DNA of 64,000 nt, taken from the NCBI RefSeq assembly GCF_030409555.1, contig NZ_JAUFPU010000018.1, forward strand, positions 124,001 to 188,000. The letters are read 5' to 3'. A program made the position numbers and the translations under genes. Source of the stretch: Chitinimonas viridis (GTDB lineage Bacteria; Pseudomonadota; Gammaproteobacteria; Burkholderiales; Chitinimonadaceae). The notes beneath the pieces were generated by a model. That model was not told the DNA's origin, did not search any database, and worked only from the letters and a program-made list of their open reading frames with translations. Shown here piece by piece: positions 53,933 to 61,832 of the stretch (position 1 is its first letter; each line of letters begins with the position of its first letter).

Positions 53933-55846
53933 CTAGTGCCTGGCGAACAGCTGGTTTTCCTCCGCCGCCTCGGTAAAGATGGCGATAGCTTGGTCCAGAT
54001 CCTCGCGGGTATGGGTGGAGAGCACACTGACACGTAAGCGCGCATCGCCCACCGCTACGCCAGGAAACACCACGGTCTGGCAGAACAGGCCGCGCTGCCG
54101 CACCGACCGACCCATGGCCATGGTCTTCTGCTCATCACCGATGACGATGGGAATGACGGCACTTTCGCTGTGCTCGGTATTGAATCCGGCAGCCTGCAAG
54201 GCGGTGCGGAGGTAGCGGATATTGGCCCACAGGCTCTCCAGCCGCTCCGGTTCCTGCTCCATCAATTCCACCGAGCGGATCAGGCCGGCAGCCACGCCGG
54301 CCGGGATGGTGGCGGCGAAAACATAGGAGTTGGCGTAAAAGCGCAGGTAGTCGATCACCTCACGGTCACCCACCACAAAGCCCCCCATACCGGCCAGCGC
54401 CTTGCTCATGGTGCCCACCTCCAGGTCTACCTCGTGGCCCAGGCCAAAGTGCTCGGCCGTGCCAGAGCCCCGACGCCCCAGCACGCCGGTAGCGTGTGCA
54501 TCATCTATCAGCAGTCGGGCATCGTATTGCCGCGCCAGGGCCACCATCTCCGGCAGCTTGGCGATATCGCCATGCATGCTGAAGACGCCGTCCGCCACGA
54601 TCAGCTTGCCGCCCGAGCGGCTGTCCGCCTTCTGCAGCGCCATCTCCAGCGAGGCCATATCGTTGTGCTGGTAGATGCGGCGTGCAGCGCCAGACAGCTT
54701 GCAGCCATCCTGTATGCTCATATGGTTGTAGACATCGCTGATCACCGTATCGTTACCGCCCAGCAAGGCCGAGATCACCCCCACATTGGCCGAGTAGCCG
54801 GACGGGAACACGATGCAGGCTTCACGCCCCTTGAAGGCAGCCAGCTTGGCCTCCAGCTCCAGGTGCAAGGTATTGGTACCCCCGATAAGCCGGCAACCGG
54901 TATTGGTGGCGCCAAAGCGCTGGGTTGCATCGACGATGGCATCAATCACACGGGGATCGTTGGCCAGGCCCAGGTAGTTGTTGGAGGCAAACATCAGGAA
55001 CTCGCGTTCCATGCCGCTGTATTCGTCGAAGATAACGGCACGGTTGGTACAGGCGCTACGGAACGGCATGCCGTACCAGAACAGCCCCTTGTCCGTACGA
55101 TCGCGCAGGAAAGGCGCGAACCGCTGCACCTTTCCAAACAGGTCGCGACCGTTGTCGCCGGCAAAGTCACGCATGGTCAGGCTATCGTAGTCAGACGCGT
55201 CTTGCTGCCCAGCAGCAGTCTCCGGCTCAACCACCACCGTCTCCCCGCCCACCTCCAGCCGCGCCGCTGCGCCGGCTTTTAGTGGATAGGCGGCAAACCG
55301 TTCGATCAGGCTGTCCAGTGTCTCCATGCCACTGGCTTCGGCAGCCACCGGCAGCTCAAACAGCTTGTTCAGGTCTGCCACGATATAGGCCAGCATAATG
55401 GAATCCACACCCAGGTCTTCCTGCAGCAGGGCGTCAGGCTGCAGATCAGCCAGGGCATACTGGGTATGCTGCTTCACCACGTCCAGGATGACCGCACGGC
55501 GGGTGTCTTCGCCCTCCTCGTCAGAACCTTCCGCCCCATCCTCCGTGGCAGCCGCCTGCAGGCGGGCCAGCAGTTGTGTGGCATCGTTGCGGAGCGGATA
55601 GGGTAGAAAACGCGCCATCAACATGGCCAGGGTTTCCACGCCCTGGGTGCCCACGGTATGCGGTACCTGAAACAGCTTGTTCAGATCCGCCCCAATGTAG
55701 GCAATCATGATGGAGTCTATGCCCAGCTCCTCCTGGAGCAAGGCGTCGGCGATCAGATCCTCTTCGGCATAGCGGGTATGCGTCTTCACGACGCTGAGGA
55801 TCAGTTCTTCCGGTGCTGATCGCGAGGCGATGGCTTGCTCATTCAT
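53933..55846 (-). CDS. pigH: ACP-ACP-aminoacyl transferase (PigH-like)
   Basis: 637 residues from the ATG at 55846 (AAGGA upstream). Two carrier domains with phosphopantetheine serines S45 (LGIDSIM) and S149 (LGVDSIM) are followed by a PLP-dependent alpha-oxoamine synthase domain (about 215-637): FASNNYLGLANDPRV, VFPSGYSANVGV, IDDAHATGVLGRRG and PLP lysine K482 in GTMSKALAGMGG. PigH condenses the pyrrolyl-beta-ketothioester with serine (decarboxylating) to give hydroxymethyl-bipyrrole. The next gene lies 110 bp on. Confidence 0.92.
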   Translation of the reverse strand: MNEQAIASRSAPEELILSVVKTHTRYAEEDLIADALLQEELGIDSIMIAYIGADLNKLFQVPHTVGTQGVETLAMLMARFLPYPLRNDATQLLARLQAAATEDGAEGSDEEGEDTRRAVILDVVKQHTQYALADLQPDALLQEDLGVDSIMLAYIVADLNKLFELPVAAEASGMETLDSLIERFAAYPLKAGAAARLEVGGETVVVEPETAAGQQDASDYDSLTMRDFAGDNGRDLFGKVQRFAPFLRDRTDKGLFWYGMPFRSACTNRAVIFDEYSGMEREFLMFASNNYLGLANDPRVIDAIVDATQRFGATNTGCRLIGGTNTLHLELEAKLAAFKGREACIVFPSGYSANVGVISALLGGNDTVISDVYNHMSIQDGCKLSGAARRIYQHNDMASLEMALQKADSRSGGKLIVADGVFSMHGDIAKLPEMVALARQYDARLLIDDAHATGVLGRRGSGTAEHFGLGHEVDLEVGTMSKALAGMGGFVVGDREVIDYLRFYANSYVFAATIPAGVAAGLIRSVELMEQEPERLESLWANIRYLRTALQAAGFNTEHSESAVIPIVIGDEQKTMAMGRSVRQRGLFCQTVVFPGVAVGDARLRVSVLSTHTREDLDQAIAIFTEAAEENQLFARH

Positions 55847-55913
55847 TGCGCGGTCCTTGTGCGTGGTCTGGGCCAGCCGGGCAAGCGGCGGCAAAAATCG
55901 GGCGGCGAGAGTT

Positions 55914-57020
55914 TCAAAGAGAGTTGGTTTCCAGGGCCGAACCTGCCGGCTCGGTCACCAGGTGGATGGGCACAGCCGGCGCCTTGCTCTGGGTCGACTT
56001 GCCAGCCTCCGCTTCGCGGATCAGCTTGTCCCGCAGACGCAGGTAGTAGGCGTTGACCTTGTCCACCGGTATCAGGTTGTTGGCGCTGAGGCTGGAGGCA
56101 CGCGGCCATTGCCCTTCTATGGCCTCCAGGTCCTTGGCCTGCTGGATGAAGCGTTCCATCCGGCACATCATCCATGGCCGCAACTGACGCCAGAGCGGTA
56201 TGGGCAAGGGCTTGAAGAAGGGGAACAACAGGTCTTTCTTGGGCTCCTGATAGCAGAAGCAGACCCAGGTGTTCTCATCGTCTATGGGCGTGGCCACCAG
56301 GTAGACGTCAAATACGTCATTGCGTATCTGCACCAGGTTGGGCATCAGCACATCCACGCCTATGCGCCAGCCCCGCTGCCATGGAAACTTGGCCGTCAGC
56401 GTGTCTTGGGCCGGGCGCTCGTCATCGGGCCGCAGAATGAAGTCGCTGGTAATCAGATGCCCATCGATGGCGCAGCGGAAGTCATCCACCCGCCCACCCT
56501 TGGGATCCCAAATATTCAGGAAGGAGCCCTTGTGCACAAAGGGCACGTGGTAAACCTCGCACACGCTCTCGACGTAGCGCGTGTAATGGATGGGCGCGGT
56601 CCAGCCATACAGCGAGGTAAAGCCCTTGTATTCGGCAAAATTGGCGAACATGGGCACTTCGGGATAGCTGTCCTGCTGCTCGCCATTCCACAGCCAGATC
56701 AAGCCGTGCTGCTCGTGCACCTTGTAAGCGGGTACCTGCATGGTGCGGGGAATGACGCCGCACTTGCCCAGTACCGGCATGTGCACGCACTTTCCTTGCT
56801 GGTTGTACTGGAAGCCGTGATAGGGGCAGGCGATGGCATCACCATGCTGCTTGCCCTTGCTCAACAGCACACCCTTATGGGCGCAGCGGTCCTCCAGGCA
56901 GGCCACCTCACCGTTGCTATCGCGGTAAAGCACCAGCTTCTTGTTCAGCCGGGTAATCCCGACCGGCTTGTTCTTCACATCCTGACCACGTAATACGGCA
57001 TACCACTGGTTGGGTATCAT
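55914..57020 (-). CDS. Rieske non-heme iron oxygenase in the cluster
   Basis: 368 residues. The Rieske [2Fe-2S] ligands are C46, H48, C65 and H68 (DRCAHKGV and ACPYHGFQ). The mononuclear iron site has H158 and H163 in ESVCEVYHVPFVH. No membrane span is clear. In Streptomyces prodiginine clusters Rieske enzymes (RedG, McpG) cyclise the alkyl chain by C-H activation, whereas Gram-negative cyclised tambjamines and prodigiosins are known to use a di-iron alkylglycerol-monooxygenase-like enzyme. This gene is embedded (ATGA overlap with the carrier gene), so it is probably part of the pathway; cyclisation or hydroxylation are both possible. Confidence 0.88.
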   Translation of the reverse strand: MIPNQWYAVLRGQDVKNKPVGITRLNKKLVLYRDSNGEVACLEDRCAHKGVLLSKGKQHGDAIACPYHGFQYNQQGKCVHMPVLGKCGVIPRTMQVPAYKVHEQHGLIWLWNGEQQDSYPEVPMFANFAEYKGFTSLYGWTAPIHYTRYVESVCEVYHVPFVHKGSFLNIWDPKGGRVDDFRCAIDGHLITSDFILRPDDERPAQDTLTAKFPWQRGWRIGVDVLMPNLVQIRNDVFDVYLVATPIDDENTWVCFCYQEPKKDLLFPFFKPLPIPLWRQLRPWMMCRMERFIQQAKDLEAIEGQWPRASSLSANNLIPVDKVNAYYLRLRDKLIREAEAGKSTQSKAPAVPIHLVTEPAGSALETNSL

Positions 57021-57283
57021 TTTCCGCTCTCTCCGCTAGCCAATCTAAGAATCATTTCTTCCAGCCTGACCACACTCTGGAAGTTCACCGGGTCTATCTC
57101 CTCCAGGGGAATCCGTATCTTGAATTCGCTGGAGATGAAATCGACGATGTCGAATACCGATACCGAATCGAGGATGTTCAGCTCCATCAGCGGCGTCTCC
57201 ACCGTCAGGTTCTTGTCGCCATCCAGAAAGCTGCGGGAGATGAAGCCCAGTATCTTTCCGGTGAAATCATGTAGGGATTGCAT
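57017..57283 (-). CDS. pigG: Stand-alone carrier protein (PigG-like PCP)
   Basis: 88 residues from the ATG at 57283 (AGGA upstream), overlapping the end of the FAAL-ACP gene by 17 bp. The phosphopantetheine serine is S40 in ELNILDSVSVFDI. Acidic helices complete the carrier fold (SSEFKIRIPLEEIDPVNF). In the pathway it carries prolyl and then pyrrolyl thioester for PigI/PigA. It is too far from standard FabACP sequence to be the primary ACP. Confidence 0.86.
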   Translation of the reverse strand: MQSLHDFTGKILGFISRSFLDGDKNLTVETPLMELNILDSVSVFDIVDFISSEFKIRIPLEEIDPVNFQSVVRLEEMILRLASGESGK

Positions 57284-59504
57284 AGTTGTCCTGGCTTGGA
57301 ACGAGGGTTTCCGGAGTGGCAGCGAGCTCGCAGAGCTCATGCACGGCAGAGGCTGCAGCCGAGCGCAGATAGCTCAGCCTGGCGATTTCCGAGGCCAGCG
57401 ACTGCGGGGTATTGAATTGGTAGAGCGACTCTGGCGACACCAGCACGCCGTGCTCGGCCTCCAGCACCGAGAGGATGTGCAGGGCCGAAACCGAGTCCAG
57501 CCCCAGCGCCGCAAACGGGTCCTCGGCGCGAACATGTTCCAGGCTGCAGCGGTTGAGCTTGGCAATCATGGCCCGCAGCCACAGGCAGATGCTGTCTGCC
57601 GATGCTAGGTCCAGCACCGCCAGCGCCGCACCGGTCGCCTGTTCGTGGCTGGCGCCGCTTACGTCACCTCCGGCCTCGCACCAGCTGAAGTAGCTGCTCA
57701 GGCTGCCATCCAGGTATTCACCCTTGAGCGCAACGCGCTGCAGCTTGCCCGACGAAGTAATCTTGACCGTCTTGCGCGGCACAAACACAACCTTGTCCGC
57801 CTTGATGCCGAACTTCTGTATCAACCGCTGATTGATGGCCACCACCAGGCTGGCAAAATCCAGGTCGGCCTGCCTGGCCTCGATGGCCAGCACCAGCTGT
57901 TCGCGTTCCTGCGCTTCCACCGAGAAGGCCACCGCCCGGCCGCTCTTCAACTCGGCACAGGCCACGGCTGCTTCGTATTCCAGATCCTGCGGGTAGAAAT
58001 TAACCCCGCGGATGATGATGACCTCCTTCAAGCGGCCGGTGACGAACAGCTCGCCGTCCGCCAGAAAGCCAAGGTCACCACTGCGCATGTAATGCCCCGC
58101 CTGGCCACCGATGTGCAGGCCGAACTGCTGGCGCGTCTTGGCAGGGTCGTTCCAGTAGCCCTGCGCCACACTGGGGCCACTGATCCAGATCTCGCCTATC
58201 TCGCCATCCTTGAGCGCGATACCCAGTTGCGGGTCCACCACCCGCACATCCAGCGAATCATGTGGCCGGCCACTGCTGACCAGATAGCGACTCTCCGGAT
58301 CGGTCTCAGGCAAGGGACTCAGCTGGTTCTTGCCCAGCTCCCGCGCGCTGACGCTAAGGGCCTTGAAGTGGGTATCCAGCGGCTTGCCGGACACCATCAG
58401 GGTGGCCTCGGCCATGCCATAACAGGGATACAGCGCAGCGGGATCGAAGCCGACCCGGCCGAAACGCTCGGCGAAGCGCTGCATGGTGTGGTAGTTGATG
58501 GGCTCGGCGCCGCAGAAAGCAATGTTCCAGCTGCTGAGATCAAGCTGCTCCAGCTGGCGGTCGCGGATATTGTTGACGCACAGCTCGAAAGCGAAGTTCG
58601 GGCCGCCGCTGCTGGTGCCACGGAACCGAGACACCGCCTCCAGCCAGCGATAAGGGCTGCGCAACACCAGATTGGTCGGCATCAGCATGGTGGCAAAGCC
58701 AGCGCAGACCGGCTGCAAGATGCCGCCCACCAAGCCCATGTCGTGATACGGCGGCAACCAGATCACCGAGCGGCTGACACCTTCACGATGACCGAAACAC
58801 TGTTCTATCAGGCGGGAGTTCTCCACCAGATTGCGATTGCTGACAATGACACCCTTGGGCTTGCCAGTAGACCCCGAGGTGTACTGCAACATGGCAATGT
58901 CGTCAGGATTCGCCTGGAATTCACTGAAATGCCCTGCCCGCTCACCCAGGCAGTCTTCCATGCTCAGCCAGCGCAAGCCCTTGAGTGCAGCATCCTGCTC
59001 GATGTCGTCCAGCAAGCCGTCCAGACCGGCCAGATCGGTGAGTACGATGGGGTCCTGCAAATCCTGCAGTATCAGCTTGAGCCTGTCGCGCTGCAGCGGG
59101 TTGCGTGGCGGAAAGGTCGGCACCGCAATGGCGCCAGCAGCTAGGCAGGCATAGAACCCGGCCACGAAGTACTTGCCTTGCGGCAGTACCAGAACCACCT
59201 TGGATTGCCCCGCTTCTTCCAAGCGCTGTACACCTTTGATGGCGTGGGCAATGCGGGTAACCAGCGATTCCAGCTCGAAGTAGCTGAGCGTCTCCTCCTG
59301 CTCCGCATCCTCGCCCAGCACCGTATAAACCATTTCGCGCGGTGCGCTCTCAACCCGGTACTTCAGCAGGTCAAGAAAGGTATGGCAGTCCGCAGGGCCA
59401 TTGCGATAGTGCGCGTGGCCACCTTGTCCACTCATCAATTCATCTGCCGCGAGCAGGCCACCTTCGCCGCCCAGTACCTGGATATGAATATCGCTTGATG
59501 TCAT
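57267..59504 (-). CDS. Fatty acyl-AMP ligase with fused C-terminal ACP (TamT-like role)
   Basis: 745 residues. Residues about 40-610 are a FAAL-type ligase: LVLPQGKYFVAGFYACLAAG, LQYTSGSTGKPKGVIVSNRN, WLPPYHDMGLVGG, GGPNFAFELCVNNI, YPCYGMAEATLMVSG, and MRSGDLGFLADGELFVTGR. The C-terminal carrier domain has S671 in LGLDSVSALH. It would activate a fatty acid and load it on its own ACP, the start of the fatty-amine arm. TamT of the Pseudoalteromonas tambjamine pathway plays this role. It lies 27 bp after luxI, as the first biosynthetic gene. Confidence 0.88.
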   Translation of the reverse strand: MTSSDIHIQVLGGEGGLLAADELMSGQGGHAHYRNGPADCHTFLDLLKYRVESAPREMVYTVLGEDAEQEETLSYFELESLVTRIAHAIKGVQRLEEAGQSKVVLVLPQGKYFVAGFYACLAAGAIAVPTFPPRNPLQRDRLKLILQDLQDPIVLTDLAGLDGLLDDIEQDAALKGLRWLSMEDCLGERAGHFSEFQANPDDIAMLQYTSGSTGKPKGVIVSNRNLVENSRLIEQCFGHREGVSRSVIWLPPYHDMGLVGGILQPVCAGFATMLMPTNLVLRSPYRWLEAVSRFRGTSSGGPNFAFELCVNNIRDRQLEQLDLSSWNIAFCGAEPINYHTMQRFAERFGRVGFDPAALYPCYGMAEATLMVSGKPLDTHFKALSVSARELGKNQLSPLPETDPESRYLVSSGRPHDSLDVRVVDPQLGIALKDGEIGEIWISGPSVAQGYWNDPAKTRQQFGLHIGGQAGHYMRSGDLGFLADGELFVTGRLKEVIIIRGVNFYPQDLEYEAAVACAELKSGRAVAFSVEAQEREQLVLAIEARQADLDFASLVVAINQRLIQKFGIKADKVVFVPRKTVKITSSGKLQRVALKGEYLDGSLSSYFSWCEAGGDVSGASHEQATGAALAVLDLASADSICLWLRAMIAKLNRCSLEHVRAEDPFAALGLDSVSALHILSVLEAEHGVLVSPESLYQFNTPQSLASEIARLSYLRSAAASAVHELCELAATPETLVPSQDNYAIPT

Positions 59505-59531
59505 CGTGCGCTTTCGGAAGTTGTAACCGAC

Positions 59532-60125
59532 TCAGGAAGGGGAGTAACCAGGAACATCGATCCAGCAAGCGATGATGGGGTTTCCATCCACCAGCACAGG
59601 TGAACCCGCCCGGTCGGCACTGAAACCGGCCTTGCGCAGCAAGCGCTCCACGCCTAATGGCGAGACAGTGATCACGCGCCGTGCACCGCTTTCGGCAGCA
59701 CGTTCCAGCGTGGCTTGCAGTAGCTCCACCGCCACGGGGGAGGAAAACTGCCCCAGCGGCAGCTTGGCCGGATTGGCCGCCGAACTGGCCGCCTCGCTGA
59801 AGTCCACCGCAGCAAAGCGCGACAGCTCCCAGATATCGGGCGAATTCGGTACGGGCTGGCCGTTGAGCAGTTGAGGAAAGATTTCGCCCAGCAGATAGGG
59901 GCGGGTCGTAGGAAGCAGCCGGGCACCGCCGACTACCTGATCGTCCTGATCCTGGGCCACCACATAAAGCGTATCGGGCCGGTCGAACTGATCAAACTCG
60001 AGACCATCCTGGCATTTGAGCTGCCAGCCCAGCTTTTCCACGAACACCCGGTGACGATATCGGGCCAGTCCCATGAACACGCCGGACGGCAGATGGTCAG
60101 ACCTTCCAGTGACGATTTGCACCAC
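59532..60125 (-). CDS. luxI: LuxI-type acyl-homoserine-lactone synthase
   Basis: Makes an N-acyl-homoserine lactone from SAM and an acyl-ACP. About 197 residues with the family residues in order: RYRHRVFVEKLGWQL, DQFDRPDTLYVVAQDQ, VVGGARLLPTTRPYLLGEIFPQL, and IWELSRFAAVDF. AAGGAGG is directly upstream of two consecutive GTG codons; spacing (5 nt) favours the second, at 60122. It heads the 29.5-kb block. The lux box lies 70 bp upstream, which suggests auto-induction. The acyl chain it uses cannot be told from sequence. Confidence 0.94.
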   Translation of the reverse strand: MVQIVTGRSDHLPSGVFMGLARYRHRVFVEKLGWQLKCQDGLEFDQFDRPDTLYVVAQDQDDQVVGGARLLPTTRPYLLGEIFPQLLNGQPVPNSPDIWELSRFAAVDFSEAASSAANPAKLPLGQFSSPVAVELLQATLERAAESGARRVITVSPLGVERLLRKAGFSADRAGSPVLVDGNPIIACWIDVPGYSPS

Positions 60126-60194
60126 TACCTCCTTATTCGGCTCTTCTCGGCGAGAGCATCGGAGCGTATTGAATAGAGCTTGGTGACTTCACGT

Positions 60195-60214
60195 AACTAC
60201 CAGATTTGGTGGGG
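60195..60214 (-). promoter_or_regulatory. Lux-box-like operator upstream of luxI
   Basis: The 20-mer AACTACCAGATTTGGTGGGG has inverted halves: the central eight-base arms of CTACCAGATTTGGTGG match at 6 of 8 positions. It closely resembles Pseudomonas las/rhl boxes of the CTACCAG...TGG form as I recall them. It is centred about 80 bp upstream of the luxI start. On the minus strand a weak TATTCA -10-like hexamer lies about 30 bp downstream of its centre, the usual activator geometry. The rest of 60126-60520 holds no gene. Confidence 0.7.
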
Positions 60215-60520
60215 TCGCCTTCTGCCCGGCATGCTGCCAGGGCGCACAGCCGCGACACCTCATCGTTTCGCGCCCGCCTAAGTTCCCCATCGAACACGGC
60301 CAAACACCTTGAAGTAAGGCGTTTCAGCGGCTAGGCGCCTGACCGTCATCTTTTCGCAACATCACCGGCCGGTAAAAGCCCGCCACCATGCCCGGCGCAT
60401 GGGTAGTCACAGGCCAAGCAAACGCTAGGGCGCCGGGGCGGCGCGCCTGATATGGGAGACCAGCCCCGCATCGGCCCTACGGCCGCCATGCAGACAGCGC
60501 GTGGACGGTCTCCAGAATGC

Positions 60521-60543
60521 AAAAAGCGGCGCAATGCGCCGCT
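60521..60543 (-). terminator. Rho-independent terminator for luxR
   Basis: On the minus strand AGCGGCGCATTGCGCCGCT (near-perfect stem, AT in the loop) is followed by TTTTT. It lies about 80 bp past the luxR stop and separates luxR from the luxI promoter region. Confidence 0.9.
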
Positions 60544-60578
60544 CCAGGTACTTGCCATCCAAGGCCTGCCTTCAGAAC

Positions 60579-60620
60579 CTGTTCACGATCTTTTCACCGG
60601 GTTGAAAAAGTCGTGAACAG
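60579..60620 (-). repeat. Hairpin just after luxR, related to the GTTCA-type element
   Basis: CTGTTCACGATCTTTTCA (60579-60596) pairs with TGAAAAAGTCGTGAACAG (60603-60620), 16 of 18 matches. It starts 4 nt beyond the luxR stop. The arm resembles CTGTTCAAAGTCTTTTC of the 14310 element but has a short loop. It may protect the luxR mRNA end. Confidence 0.7.
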
Positions 60621-60624
60621 ACCA

Positions 60625-61341
60625 TCAATTCAGAAAACCCAACATGGCCGCACGTACCACGGCCGCCGTCTTGTTCGACGCCCCCATCTTGGCCACTGCA
60701 TTCTTGATGTGAAAATTAACCGTGTTCTCAGACAAAGCCAGTATCTCGGATATCTCACCGGCCGTTTTCCCGTCAGCCGTCCACTTCAGCACTTCCATCT
60801 CCCGCTGGGTCAGGTTTAGCTTGCCCCCGCCTATGCCCAACTTGGGCGACAGGATACGGGCCAATGCATTGTGCGAGGTCTGCACCAGCCAGCGCATCTT
60901 CAGCTCCTTGCTGTGTAGCTCCTTGGCGGTGATCACCCCCCTGGAGCGAGCCAAGGTCAGCATGCCACCCACGCCGTTGGCGGCACAGCTCGATTGCGCC
61001 CAGCCATGTCGCAGGCCGAATGACTGCGCCTCATCCCACAGATCGGTGGCCGAAGCGAATACCTGGTTGGACCAGACGATGGGCGTCTGCGAACTGCGCC
61101 CATGCTGCACTGTCGCATCCTTGCGCAGATAGCCCTGCTCCATATAGCGCTGCTGCCATGCCAGCGGATAGTTGTTCAGTATGACCATCTTGGGGTTAGA
61201 CAGCGGTAAAGGCACTCTCAGGCCATAGGCGTAATACTCAAAGCCCAGGGCAATCGCAGCCAGTTCAATCTGTTTAAGCAAGGTTTTTTCACAATTCACC
61301 GACTCCTGGGCAGCCAACAGGTCCGCTTGCCAATTCTTCAT
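60625..61341 (-). CDS. luxR: LuxR-type quorum-sensing transcriptional regulator
   Basis: 238 residues from the ATG at 61341, which has AGGAGG about 6 nt upstream; the frame is open 15 codons more. Residues about 20-165 are the autoinducer-binding domain: W62, Y66, Y71 and D75 in AWQQRYMEQGYLRKDATV, W90 and the HGWAQSSCAANGVGGMLTL strand. The usual DP motif reads DA here. Residues about 175-238 are the LuxR HTH: LTQREMEVLKWTADGKTAGEI, SENTVNFHIKNAVAKMG. With luxI next to it and a lux box between, it is the likely activator of the block. Confidence 0.94.
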   Translation of the reverse strand: MKNWQADLLAAQESVNCEKTLLKQIELAAIALGFEYYAYGLRVPLPLSNPKMVILNNYPLAWQQRYMEQGYLRKDATVQHGRSSQTPIVWSNQVFASATDLWDEAQSFGLRHGWAQSSCAANGVGGMLTLARSRGVITAKELHSKELKMRWLVQTSHNALARILSPKLGIGGGKLNLTQREMEVLKWTADGKTAGEISEILALSENTVNFHIKNAVAKMGASNKTAAVVRAAMLGFLN

Positions 61342-61724
61342 CCATCCCTCCTGAGTGATTCCAACGGAACTCAACCACCCATCCACCAGCCTGCAAGCAG
61401 GCGAGTTGAACAGGCCGGGTAATACGTGCCCCGTTTCATGCCGCAGTTGTTGACACTGCTTGTTCTTGTAAATGTCCTGACTTCAATGTTTAAGCCTGTC
61501 ACACGTCGCACCAGCCAATTATGCCTAGAGCATAAACAATACCACCGGCCCGCGTCACCCTCAGCCGCCGCAAGCGTAAGCACAGCGGCGACAGCTTGAT
61601 ATACAAAATATTACCCATCAGAATATGCTGATAACCTTGTCGGCAAGCCAGGGTGAGTACAGCGCCTATCCGCCTGCTTAGTGGGGCCAAGCCCGGCTGC
61701 AGGCACAGCCTGACGCGCAGGCAT
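61342..61724. other. luxR upstream region without a gene
   Basis: 383 bp between luxR and the protease terminator. It contains a perfect inverted repeat TTATGC-CTAGA-GCATAA (61519-61535) and an AT-rich patch near 61595-61620 (ATACAAAATATTACCCATCA on the plus strand). Either could be part of the luxR promoter or an operator. No clear second lux box was found. Short frames here have no support. Confidence 0.45.
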
Positions 61725-61756
61725 AAAAAAAAGGCGGGTGCCTTTCGGCATCCGCC
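61725..61756 (-). terminator. Rho-independent terminator of the S8 protease gene
   Basis: On the minus strand GGCGGATGCC-GAAA-GGCACCCGCC is followed by eight T. It lies about 77 bp after the protease stop. Confidence 0.92.
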
Positions 61757-61832
61757 CTCCTGCTAAAGCACTTATTACCAGTATGCTGCGCCGCAACAGC
61801 GGCCGCAGCTACTAGTAATCTTGCTAGCCGTC

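Noticed and set aside
61390-61401. CCTGCAAGCAGG dyad upstream of luxR as a second lux box
   Set aside because: It is only 12 bp with a 2-nt spacer and does not match the CTG/CTACC...GG lux-box form.
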